Below are positions 19,371-28,335 of a stretch of 64,000 nucleotides of DNA, one piece after another. Position 1 is the first letter of the stretch. The number at the start of each line of letters is the position of its first letter. Below the pieces are notes generated by a model. It did no database searches, was not told the DNA's origin, and saw nothing but the letters and a program-made list of their open reading frames with translations. Source of the stretch: Lachancea dasiensis (Eukaryota; Ascomycota; Saccharomycetes; Saccharomycetales; Saccharomycetaceae); NCBI GenBank assembly GCA_900074725.1, contig LT598459.1:1064467-1128466 (forward strand), written 5' to 3'. Position numbers and translations under genes: made by a program.

Positions 19371-21146
19371 ATGTTGGTCAGGTCTGTGATACGACCTTGT
19401 CGTCGCTCAATCGTGAGTTGCACTCCGTTGTATAAGAATACACCAAGGTTTGACGATGCGGAGTTGATGGCCAGCAAGCTGAACAATGCAGCATACACCG
19501 CTAAGCGGAGTAAGGAAGATTACCAGTGGGCAGAAAAATCTGCACAAGAGGTTGAAAATGAACACAACGACAGAATGGCGAGGATGATGAAGATTTCCGC
19601 CGCTTTAAGAGGTCTCTTCGTGGTGGCTGGACTAGGCGCAGCGTACACTTTGTACATGCAATGGCCCCAGATCAAAGGCTGGTGGCTGGCAACAGGCTCG
19701 AAATTGGACGACAATGCGATCGAGGTCCTCAAGAAGCGGAAGGAGAAGAAGCGCCAGATGGAATTCCCGACAATACCAGCTGACGAACCTGGAAGTTCGG
19801 TGCCCGGTTTGTATTATTGGGGGTATGGCCGCAACGATGGTAAAAACAGTAAGTTCCCGCTCCGTGTCCCGCAGTTTGATGGTGAGAAGTTAAGTGATGT
19901 TTTCCTCTCTGCTGAAAATGGAAACCTCGCCATCAATGACCGAGGAGATTTGTACCTTTGGGATACGGCCTCAAGAAAGCTGATTTTAGGAGATCAAAAC
20001 CTGGTATCCGTGAAGGGATCTAACGGTGTGGCATATGCTTTGAACAAAAAAGGTGAACTTTTAGTAATCCCGGTGGCCGATGATATCGAAAGGTCCCGGT
20101 TCGTGAAGACCATGAGGTCTTGGTTATTACCATGGAGAACCTACTGCAAGTATGAAAGAAAGCTAGATACAACCCAAATATTCACCAATCGGGGCGAAAA
20201 CAAGGTGGTTCAGTTTGATGTTGGCAAAGATCATTTGGTTTTTATCTCTAATGCTGGAAAGGCATACACGTGTGCGACTGGTGTCAAGCGCTCACCAGGA
20301 ATAAAATCCAAGGGCCAATTTGGCGTTCCAACCCTTTCTCAATTCGACCCCTTTCCAGAATGCAATAAGGTGTACGAAATTGAATTGTTGAATCATGGCG
20401 TCTCAGATTCCGGAAATGCTTCCAAAAAAATAGAGAAAATTGCTTGCGGTAACTATCACACGCTAGCCCTAGATTCACTGGGTGAACTTTTTTCATTCGG
20501 CGTTAACACCCACGGGCAATTGGGTCAGCCTATTAGCTACGACATGGAATACATTCCCTTTCCTAAAAAAGTGACTAATTTTAGCGGCCACTTCTCAAGG
20601 GATACATACCTCAGAGTTGTGGATATCAATGCTGGTGGTGATACATCATTTGCAACTGTTTTGCCCCAGGATGTTCATAAATACTTCAAGAACAAGGGAA
20701 ACGTAGCCTTGGAAGAGGACATAGACAAGATCACTTACTTCGCCTTTGGCAGTGGTATCAGTGGCGAATTGGGAAATGGTCATTTCAAACATTCACAGCA
20801 GGAACCAACTAAGCTGAAAGTCGTGAACGATATAACGGACGGCGCCTCAACAGTTTTGCCAAGATCTTCAAAAATAGCACATTGGGCATGTGGCAAGGAG
20901 CATGTTTTCTGTCAGCTAGAAAATAATGAGGTGGTGACCTGGGGCTCCAACTCAGAAGGTCAGTTGGGCAATGGAAAGAAAATCAAATCGTGTAGACCAA
21001 TCAATATTCCTCAACTTCTCGAACCAGGTACTGTCCTGAAAAACGGTATAGAGCAGAACACGGCTGCTTCAAACAAGCTTCGCCTCAGTCCTGGGCAAGT
21101 ACTAGTGGCCGGTGACCTCTCCAGCTGTATTTATTGGAAAGCTTGA
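19371..21146 (+). CDS. FMP25: Fmp25, mitochondrial inner-membrane RCC1-like protein
   Basis: A 591-residue homologue of Fmp25 (YLR077W, 583 residues), a mitochondrial protein needed for maturation of the Rieske subunit of complex III. The N-terminus is basic and presequence-like (MLVRSVIRPCRRSIVSC). One membrane helix follows at about residues 77-98. A large region of RCC1-type beta-propeller repeats has signatures such as HTLALDSLGELFSFGVNTHG and EVVTWGSNSEGQLGNG. It shares a short promoter with the divergent FMP32. Confidence 0.9.
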   Translation: MLVRSVIRPCRRSIVSCTPLYKNTPRFDDAELMASKLNNAAYTAKRSKEDYQWAEKSAQEVENEHNDRMARMMKISAALRGLFVVAGLGAAYTLYMQWPQIKGWWLATGSKLDDNAIEVLKKRKEKKRQMEFPTIPADEPGSSVPGLYYWGYGRNDGKNSKFPLRVPQFDGEKLSDVFLSAENGNLAINDRGDLYLWDTASRKLILGDQNLVSVKGSNGVAYALNKKGELLVIPVADDIERSRFVKTMRSWLLPWRTYCKYERKLDTTQIFTNRGENKVVQFDVGKDHLVFISNAGKAYTCATGVKRSPGIKSKGQFGVPTLSQFDPFPECNKVYEIELLNHGVSDSGNASKKIEKIACGNYHTLALDSLGELFSFGVNTHGQLGQPISYDMEYIPFPKKVTNFSGHFSRDTYLRVVDINAGGDTSFATVLPQDVHKYFKNKGNVALEEDIDKITYFAFGSGISGELGNGHFKHSQQEPTKLKVVNDITDGASTVLPRSSKIAHWACGKEHVFCQLENNEVVTWGSNSEGQLGNGKKIKSCRPINIPQLLEPGTVLKNGIEQNTAASNKLRLSPGQVLVAGDLSSCIYWKA

Positions 21147-21222
21147 CAACCGAAACCGCCAATAAGTTCTCGTTTATTCTAATTACTATTGTACATATGC
21201 CTAGAAACAATTTTCTGGCAGA

Positions 21223-22029
21223 TCAGCGCAGAAATTTGAGGACAAGGTAAAATCCGACGAACATCAGCGCCAACGCCATCCAAAAGATAAGTTTGTCCTT
21301 GAACACGCGCTTGTTGATTTTGTTAATTGTCTCGTTGGAAACACCGAGAGTCTGCATACCCTTGGTCATCTGATTCTGTACTTTCTGCAAAACCGCATTT
21401 TGCTCCATAATGTCATCCAAAGATTGCTGACCCATCTCCAAAATGTAGTCAAGCTGTGCGTTTCCGCGCTCAAACACTGTTTGCTCCTTTTGTAATCCTT
21501 GATATAGAGGCAAAGAGGTGGAGCCAGCATCACTGGTCTGAGCCATTGCACTACTGCCTGTATTACGCTTGTTCACGATCTGCTCCTCGTCAAAAGGATT
21601 GCTGCTGGACTTAAACAGCCTTTCCCGCGAGTTTTCTTCGTTACACTGTTTTTTTAAAGCCTGGTAACGTTCCTTAGCGCCCTCATAATCCGCTTTTAAT
21701 GTATCTAGCCGTGTCTGGTACTTCAGCTTTGAATTCTCATCCTCGCTGGGGTTGGTAGCGTGAAACCTCGTCAAATGGTCTTGGTACTGATTGATTGTTT
21801 TTTCCAGCGAAACTAAAGTTGCAGCAATTGAACCCTGTAACGACACTGGTGCAATTGTTAGGTCTCGCTCAAATTTGGCCAAATCTCGCTGAAGCAGTGT
21901 CTTCTGTTTCGTTGCATGGTTGAACAATGCATTCTGCAACATAGTGGGAGGGAGCGTTAGTACGAGTTCGAAAGATAAGAAAGCAGCGAAGACGGTGGCC
22001 ATTGAGCCCGCCCAACCAAATCATACCAT
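21223..22029 (-). CDS. BOS1: ER-Golgi v-SNARE Bos1, spliced with a one-codon first exon
   Basis: Bos1 is a SNARE for ER-to-Golgi vesicle fusion. Exon 1 is only the ATG (22029-22027) and abuts a GTATGA donor. The 93-bp intron (22026-21934) has TACTAAC (21956-21962) and a CAG acceptor. Exon 2 (21933-21223) starts NALFNHATKQK, matching S. cerevisiae MNALYNHAVKQK. The product is 237 residues (244 in S. cerevisiae) with an N-terminal helical domain, a SNARE motif around QGLQKEQTVFERGNAQLDYI and a C-terminal anchor. An unspliced frame from 22002 also exists, but its extra N-terminus contains the branch point and acceptor and has no family match. Its neighbours equal YLR077-YLR079. Confidence 0.9.
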
Positions 22030-22835
22030 TTTAACTGTAGGTCAGACCACAATTCGTGGAAACCAACCCTTTTTATCGGCAGGCTATGGTCTGCTAACAG
22101 GTTTCCATGTTCAAATGGTGCATAAGCTGGCTATTATTGATTTCCAGAGGTCAATATCCTTTTCGACGAGGTGGCAAAACTAACTCATATTATGCCCAAT
22201 GGATGAAGCCAAATATACTGGTGCACCAGGTTCAGTATCTATGCTAGAGCTTTATCTCATTTTTGATGCTACTGTTAGGTAAACGGCGAAGCCTTGGTTA
22301 GAACGCGCGTGCTTCAGGTGCGCCTCTCTTGTTTATGATGTCAACCGCAAGTCGTATTACTATCCGACACAGACAAATTCTTGAGAGCCAGAGGTTCAGC
22401 GCATGAAGGGCCAGATAAAAAGGTTGGTAGCTGATGAAGAACTATTCGTGAGCCATCGAAAACAGGAACTTAACTTGATATCGCTATTTACGGGAGCGAC
22501 GTAGGCCCAGTGGAGGTACCAATGCGGAGCAGCAAGGTCTACGCCATAGTTAGTCAGGCTCTCTTGGTTGACACATAGTGGGTTTGATTCTTGCTATTCA
22601 TGTGATGGGCCTCTCAGCATTTTTTTGATCCAAATTGCAGCTTCTCTTCTGTATATTCGTTAGGCTGGTATTTATTAATCTATCTATAATCTAATGATGA
22701 TTAGCAAATGGCTGGTTCAACCACACCTCTCAAACTAAATAAAAGAGAGAGAATTAGCTCATTTCTAGCGAGATCAAGTCGAACTTGGCCCCCTTGGATC
22801 AACATCGCGTACCTACCTTACAGATACCAACTATA
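22030..22835. promoter_or_regulatory. divergent BOS1/SIC1 promoter with Swi5/Ace2-type sites
   Basis: About 800 bp without a gene. Two GCTGGT motifs (22664-22669 and 22711-22716, reverse complement ACCAGC) lie 120-170 bp before the SIC1 ATG and match the Swi5/Ace2 core site. This fits the known late-M/G1 expression of SIC1. Confidence 0.55.
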
Positions 22836-23756
22836 ATGGCGCCTGCTACTCCTCCCAGGTCAAGGAATAGACGTGGGAAGTCCGTGGTAATGGACGCTCC
22901 AGCACGGCCCGAGCTTTTTCCTACGTCCCCACAGCGTCAGCCGCAACTTGGCATTCCTGTTACTCCCGGGAGTGTCGGTACCAAGCCCAATATGTCGCAT
23001 TTCAACAGGCTCAGATCGCCTCTACTACGTTCTCCGGCCAAGGGCCTTCGAACGCCCGAATACACCCCCGTGAAACCTTCCGAAAGCGTCAAGAAGAAAT
23101 TAGACTTCGGCGACGCAAGTCATGAATTTCAAAGTGTAGGTCGCGTCCTATTTCCTGAGAGCACGGAAAGTACCGAAATTAGCGATAGAGATCGTTTCCA
23201 GAACAGGTTTCTGGCTCCTCCTTCATCGACTGCGACATCTCAGTTGCTCCAGGGAGCTCCACAGCTTCTGCCGTCTAACTCGCAAAAGCAGGCCTCAAAA
23301 GCCTTTTCGTCTCTTCTGCAGGATCAGCTCGACGAGGAGGACTCGGCCTTGAGCAGTGTAAGGGCAGATCCATGGGAGCCCGAGAGCGCCGGACAACCTG
23401 CAAGAAAAGAGGCCAGACAGATGCCGGGCACTCCTAGTGATAAGATTGTCACTTTCGAGCTAGCCAAAGATTGGAACAACAACTCAAGGTCGTGTTTTTC
23501 GTCTGATGAAGAAGGCGAGGAGCCAATGGTACGACAAAAGACGTTGGCAAATCCTTTTGATGATAATTCTACAGCCAGTGAGGAAACTAGGCGGCGCCGC
23601 CAAGAGCTTCTGATAGCCGAAAATCCAAGTATTGGCAACACGATTCAGTATGTGGATAAGAATGGAAAACTTGCAAAAGAGAGGCGTTTGTCTCCAGAAG
23701 AGCAAAAGAGGTTCCAACCAAGGAGACTATTCACAAAAGAATTGGACAAGGATTAA
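22836..23756 (+). CDS. SIC1: Sic1, S-phase CDK inhibitor
   Basis: A 306-residue homologue of Sic1 (YLR079W, 284 residues), which inhibits Clb-Cdc28 in G1 and is destroyed after multisite phosphorylation through SCF-Cdc4. The open frame extends upstream to a non-ATG codon; the ATG at 22836 gives MAPATPPRSRNRRGK, matching MTPSTPPRSRGTR. The N-terminal half is disordered and rich in SP/TP sites (TPPR, TSPQR, LRSPLLRSPAKGLRTPEYTP). The C-terminal inhibitory domain contains PGTPSDKIVTFELAKDWNNN and the ending RRLSPEEQKRFQPRRLF, both close to S. cerevisiae. The Cdk phosphosites are conserved in kind rather than in position. Confidence 0.95.
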   Translation: MAPATPPRSRNRRGKSVVMDAPARPELFPTSPQRQPQLGIPVTPGSVGTKPNMSHFNRLRSPLLRSPAKGLRTPEYTPVKPSESVKKKLDFGDASHEFQSVGRVLFPESTESTEISDRDRFQNRFLAPPSSTATSQLLQGAPQLLPSNSQKQASKAFSSLLQDQLDEEDSALSSVRADPWEPESAGQPARKEARQMPGTPSDKIVTFELAKDWNNNSRSCFSSDEEGEEPMVRQKTLANPFDDNSTASEETRRRRQELLIAENPSIGNTIQYVDKNGKLAKERRLSPEEQKRFQPRRLFTKELDKD

Positions 23757-23885
23757 CATTGGGTTAAATGAGAGATGGTAAACGGGTTTATAGAGTGGCA
23801 GCTATTTAATGTAACAACACTACGGTATTTAATGACATTTCGGCAAGGCTAAGAGCGGTCGTAGTTGACGGGTATTTTCACTAGC

Positions 23886-25991
23886 TCAGCTGTGCGTATC
23901 GTCTGAAACCTTTGAGTTGCTTCTTCTCAACTCTCGAAAAATCGGTTTCCTGAACATCAGTAGATCGAAAAAGATTTTGTATCCCAGATTGTTACCACTA
24001 CTAGTCTTCACCCTAATGATGCAATTGGAGAACTCTTGAGACACCGACTGCACGAATTCATTAGCCAATACCTCACTTGTAGCAGAGGAGCCCATCTTCA
24101 GGATTTTTATGAGCCTCGAGAAATGGGAAGTAATGGCATCCAGAGAAGCGATGTGCGGTTTCGACAATGAGTTGAGAGCGTTTGAAATTCCATTGACTCT
24201 ACGTGAATCGATCGTAGCCTGTTCGTCACTCTCCTCGTTTGTGGGAGGAAACTCTGCATACAGAGCCTCGAGGATGTCATACACATCGTTCGAGATCAAA
24301 GGTTCAGGCAGCTCCAGCAAATATATTTTAAGGACACTGGCTATGGTACTGGGCTCCTTTGCAAAGTCGTTAAGGATGTTGATAATTTCAGCTTCCTCTT
24401 CGAAGGATGCCTGATTGAGTGCACTTCTCAATTTATGAGTAGAATTCAGTTTAACGGGTATGGTCCACACTGTCGTTCTGACCTTGTCGTTGGGCAGCTC
24501 CGGGTATATATGATCCATAAAAGAAAGAATGGCAGAAATGATCAGCGGGACCACTGTCTTATCCAGCCTACATCGACTGTCCAAATCAATCCCAAAGTTT
24601 TGGTATCCTCCTGGGTTGTAGTAGTTGTTGTATGTGATGACATGAGGTTGGAATACACCTGTTTTCGACCTTTCAACCAACCTGGACAAATCGAGAGTAG
24701 TGTCTACTTCTGAGCCAGTTTTTAGCACAACGGCCAGTATTTCATTCATGGCTGAAGCATTTTTTGACAGAATAGGCGAAAAGTCCAAAATCACCTTCTC
24801 TAAGGCCTTGAGTCTGTCTAACTCGCACTTCTCCATAAATGTGAAATGGTCTACAATAAGTTCCTCCAATGAACACCGAAGCTCGTCCAACTTTTTGCAT
24901 TCTTTTTGATATTTCGCGTCAGACAACTCCATTTCTTTTTTGAGCTTGTATAGCGTTCTTTCAAGGGTAGAGATGGTGGTTGGGGCTGTTTCTGGACTTG
25001 CTGAACCTGAGATCTTCGAAGTAAAGTCCGAAAGGTATTCCGAAAACACAGGAGCGGCCTCTTCGGTTTGTTGCTCGCTGCCTCCAGAAGCGCTGGTTTG
25101 TGGGACTTGGGCGAATTTGTATGCATATGGCTTCCAACTATATTGAAACTTCCTAGAGTTCACGAAGGTGTTTCCAACACCGTTGCAGTATTTGAGAAAG
25201 CCGCTGTTGAGAAGGTCTTGTCCGAATAATTCCGCTTGATCTACATCTTTGATATTGAGGTTTTCCATGATGAATTTGACAATCTCACTGCCATTATTAG
25301 TGTCATCGAAGTGGAAGTTGATGAACGGCACCTTATATTCAGATTTCTCTAATTGCGTGAGAAGAAGCTTGATGGTCTCGCGCATAGTTCTGACGTCAAA
25401 ATCGAGATTGCCAAATTTGCCAAACGTTTCAAACTCTCTCTCTTTAGCGAGATTCGACTCCTGTTCCTCGAATACTTCCAAATTCTTCATAGTACCGACG
25501 AGTTCGTCATCGGTGAAGTTGGATCTCTTGTAGTCTTCAAGCTGCCGGCATTTGTTGAAATATCGCTGCTCCAACTTCTCAATATATTTCTTGGATTTTT
25601 GGTAGTTGGAGACGTTAGTTTTCAGTATCTTTTCCGAGTAATCAATCCTCTGCTCGTGTTCTTCGCACCATTTGCTAAATGGTCGAAGCACGGTGGCTTC
25701 GATGTCCGCAGCTATAACCAGATGCTGATTCCCTTCATCCTCCATGGCACTCGCCATTCGGCTGAGAGCACTGTCCAACGACAGCGAAGAGTCCAGTTCC
25801 TTAGGAAATCCCTCTATATTTGAAATAGTGCTGCAGAGTTGACGCCCGTAATTCACTTCATACTGCATTCTTGACGCAAATAGCTGAATAAACAACGCAT
25901 TTTGGCTACAACCTTTGTGTAATTCGTGGAATAGCTGGTCTACACCTGCATCAAAATCTTTCGACCAGAAACTATCCGTGAAAGAGGGCAT
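23886..25991 (-). CDS. RGD2: Rgd2-like RhoGAP with F-BAR and DEP domains
   Basis: A 701-residue homologue of Rgd2 (YFL047W, 714 residues), a GTPase-activating protein for Cdc42 and Rho5 in S. cerevisiae. The N-terminus is an F-BAR domain (starts SFTDSFWSKDFDAGVDQLFH). A DEP domain is inserted at about residues 215-290, flanked by coiled coil, and a RhoGAP domain occupies the C-terminal third. At the place where RhoGAPs usually have the G-[IVF]-[FY]-R arginine-finger block, I read TTVWTIPVKLNSTH, without an obvious arginine finger. This may be a family trait. It is convergent with SIC1, and EMP47 follows one gene upstream as on chromosome VI. Confidence 0.87.
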   Translation of the reverse strand: MPSFTDSFWSKDFDAGVDQLFHELHKGCSQNALFIQLFASRMQYEVNYGRQLCSTISNIEGFPKELDSSLSLDSALSRMASAMEDEGNQHLVIAADIEATVLRPFSKWCEEHEQRIDYSEKILKTNVSNYQKSKKYIEKLEQRYFNKCRQLEDYKRSNFTDDELVGTMKNLEVFEEQESNLAKEREFETFGKFGNLDFDVRTMRETIKLLLTQLEKSEYKVPFINFHFDDTNNGSEIVKFIMENLNIKDVDQAELFGQDLLNSGFLKYCNGVGNTFVNSRKFQYSWKPYAYKFAQVPQTSASGGSEQQTEEAAPVFSEYLSDFTSKISGSASPETAPTTISTLERTLYKLKKEMELSDAKYQKECKKLDELRCSLEELIVDHFTFMEKCELDRLKALEKVILDFSPILSKNASAMNEILAVVLKTGSEVDTTLDLSRLVERSKTGVFQPHVITYNNYYNPGGYQNFGIDLDSRCRLDKTVVPLIISAILSFMDHIYPELPNDKVRTTVWTIPVKLNSTHKLRSALNQASFEEEAEIINILNDFAKEPSTIASVLKIYLLELPEPLISNDVYDILEALYAEFPPTNEESDEQATIDSRRVNGISNALNSLSKPHIASLDAITSHFSRLIKILKMGSSATSEVLANEFVQSVSQEFSNCIIRVKTSSGNNLGYKIFFDLLMFRKPIFRELRRSNSKVSDDTHS

Positions 25992-26134
25992 TGTGCTTTT
26001 CTGTCGACCATGTGTGTATGAGCTATGTTATTTGTTTAGTTTCAGGCCATTTGATTTATTTACGGTAAGGTATGGTATAGCCAGATCTCAAAATTAACCA
26101 TAGAGTCATTAGCTGGACCTGCAAACGATCAGCA

Positions 26135-26503
26135 ATGCCATACCCCAAAATCTCTATACGTTTCTGTACCAGGTGCAAGTGGAATTTGAGGAGTGCGTGG
26201 TATCTTCAAGAGCTTCTTCAGACGTTTCAAGATGATCTGGCGGAAATCTCGTTGATCCCCGGCGACGCGGGCGAATTCCGTATTCTGGGGTACCTTGATG
26301 CAGACGCCGAGATCATAATCTGGGACCGCAAAGTCGATGGGGGCTTTCCAGATAGTAAGTTTTTGAAGCAGCGTGTTAAGCAGATGCTTCTGGCAACGAG
26401 CACCGTTGGTGCCCATGTAGCAAGAAATGGTACTTCTGCGACGCTAGTAAGTAGTGAAAAGGAAAGCTCTCCAGATGCTGAATGTCTTGATTGCAAGCAG
26501 TGA
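26135..26503 (+). CDS. Rdx/SelW-type thioredoxin-fold protein (non-seleno)
   Basis: A 122-residue protein of the Rdx (SelT/SelW/SelH-like) family. The N-terminal motif ISIRFCTRCKWNLRSAWYLQ contains the CxxC pair (Cys11 and Cys14) that replaces the Cys-Sec pair of animal selenoprotein W. ELLQTF follows, another family hallmark. A later segment with IIWDRKVDGGFPDSKFLKQR matches the second conserved block. The family has a thioredoxin-like fold and a presumed redox role, with substrates unknown. It lies between the divergent RGD2 and EMP47. I recall no S. cerevisiae homologue at this locus, so it is probably a gene lost in that lineage. The start at 26135 is the only sensible ATG. Confidence 0.85.
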   Translation: MPYPKISIRFCTRCKWNLRSAWYLQELLQTFQDDLAEISLIPGDAGEFRILGYLDADAEIIIWDRKVDGGFPDSKFLKQRVKQMLLATSTVGAHVARNGTSATLVSSEKESSPDAECLDCKQ

Positions 26504-26937
26504 CGGCCTATTTGCCCGTCTGTTGGGGAAGCAACACAAGGCTCTTTTAGGAGCCTCGACGGGCGGTGCAGGACAAGGCGTCCGAAATACAAAGCAAGAT
26601 TGCGCTAATGACGATAACAGTCTACGATTGCGCTATGTAACAACCAACACATAGGATTTGTTGGGGGCCTCAATGGGCCCTGAAACTTCCGTAACAACGC
26701 TGTTCAGAGAGTGCTTAGGATGCCCAAGTCGCATTCTTAGCTTGTTCAGCTACTTAATTTCATGTCCGGTACTATAAAGAGAGTCAGGGAATGAAGTGGT
26801 CGTTGATTTCTACACTCGCGTTTCTCATTCTTTATGTTCAAACTCACTATGCTTATTTATAAATTATATATCTTCCCAGGTTTATCTTTGCAGGTAGTGC
26901 CCAAAGAACAGAAACATCAAGTCATAAGCTAATCAAA
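26504..26937. promoter_or_regulatory. EMP47 promoter interval
   Basis: About 430 bp. A TATA-like AT-rich block lies near 26855-26875, about 70 bp before the EMP47 ATG. Nothing else was recognised. Confidence 0.4.
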
Positions 26938-28233
26938 ATGCTCTTCTACAATGTTTTCGGTCTGTTGGCACTGGCCCAACATGCACTGTCGCATTCAGAA
27001 CCAAAAACCAAAGCATCCCCGTCCAACGTGGATTTCTCATTGCCGGACTTGATCCAAGCCAAAAAATTGCCCAATACGTGGATTTCCGGTGGACAGACAA
27101 CTCTAGACGAAGGCAGAGTGGTTCTGACGCCCAAGAAGTCGTCTGTCGGATCTCTTTGGTCCAAAAAAGAGTATTCGTTAGGAGACTCATTCACCGCAGA
27201 GTGGACAGTCAGAAGCACCAATTACAGGGGGAAGTCGGAGGGTGGATTAGCGCTATGGTTTGTCAGCGGGAAGGGCAGTGACGACTTGAAGCTGCACAAT
27301 GGACCCTCGCAGTTTGACGGGCTTCAATTGCTCATAGACAGCAATGGCGAGTTGGGCAGCACCCTTCGTGCACACTTGAATGACGGCACCAAGCAACTCA
27401 CCAGCAGTAATATCTACGATGAGACCTTCGCATCATGCCTGCTCGCTTATCAGGACTCCACCGTTCCACTTACTGTAAGATTGACGTATAGTAGTGGCAA
27501 CGATAACTTTCTCAAGGTTCAAGTTGACAACAGAGTGTGCTTCCAAACCCGCAAAGTGAGCCTCCCGGTGCAGAACTACAAGTTTGGTATAACTGCTGAC
27601 AACGCCGATACAGATGAATCGTTCGAGCTCCTACAGTTCAAGGTTTACGACGACGTCATCGACGAGTCCTTGATCCCTAATGTGAACGCCATGGAACAAC
27701 CTCGATTGATAACCAAGGTGATTAATGAAAAGACCGGGCAAGAAGAATTGATCGAAAAGACTGCGCTTGAGATGAGCAGTGACCCTGGGTCCATCTCGAA
27801 TTTTGACTTATTGAAGAAACTCAACAGACTTGAAGGTAAAGTTTTGGCCAACGACATCAGTGTGCTGTCCAATGCGATCGATGAACTAATATCTGTGCAG
27901 TCTTTGCAATCCAAAAAATTGGAAAAGGTGATAACACTATTAGCTTCTCGTAAGCCGAGCAATGGTAATGGTGGAGAAGACGATGCAGTTATAGATGAAA
28001 GCTTCAAGGATTTCTTCAAATTGGATGAAAAATTGGAGAAGTTACTTTTAGAACAGCAAAGGATCAGAGAGTCTTCTAAGCAGAATGCGTTTGGCGATAA
28101 CGGGGGCCCCCATATCGATGAAATTGTGCGTAAGCTAACCATCTGGTTGATTCCCTTGGTAGCACTAATGCTGATCATGGCATACTACACCTTCAGAATT
28201 CGCCAGGAAATTGTGAAGACCAAACTTTTATAA
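26938..28233 (+). CDS. EMP47: Emp47/Emp46 L-type lectin cargo receptor
   Basis: A 431-residue type I membrane protein of the Emp46/Emp47 family (YLR080W, YFL048C). These L-type lectins cycle between ER and Golgi and help package glycoproteins into COPII vesicles. A signal peptide (MLFYNVFGLLALAQHALS) precedes a legume-lectin-like domain (about residues 35-250, with EGGLALWFVSGKG). A coiled-coil stalk follows, then one membrane helix near residues 400-422. The cytosolic tail ends KTKLL, the Golgi/ER retrieval ending known from Emp47. The single gene corresponds to both WGD sisters. Confidence 0.92.
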   Translation: MLFYNVFGLLALAQHALSHSEPKTKASPSNVDFSLPDLIQAKKLPNTWISGGQTTLDEGRVVLTPKKSSVGSLWSKKEYSLGDSFTAEWTVRSTNYRGKSEGGLALWFVSGKGSDDLKLHNGPSQFDGLQLLIDSNGELGSTLRAHLNDGTKQLTSSNIYDETFASCLLAYQDSTVPLTVRLTYSSGNDNFLKVQVDNRVCFQTRKVSLPVQNYKFGITADNADTDESFELLQFKVYDDVIDESLIPNVNAMEQPRLITKVINEKTGQEELIEKTALEMSSDPGSISNFDLLKKLNRLEGKVLANDISVLSNAIDELISVQSLQSKKLEKVITLLASRKPSNGNGGEDDAVIDESFKDFFKLDEKLEKLLLEQQRIRESSKQNAFGDNGGPHIDEIVRKLTIWLIPLVALMLIMAYYTFRIRQEIVKTKLL

Positions 28234-28335
28234 GAGAGCCGCAAGAACCGCCCAAGCAAAAGTAGACTTTCATAATTCGTTGCGAGAGAGGTTCATTCAC
28301 CGCCACCAATTCAGCGCATAGTATATATTGGCTGT

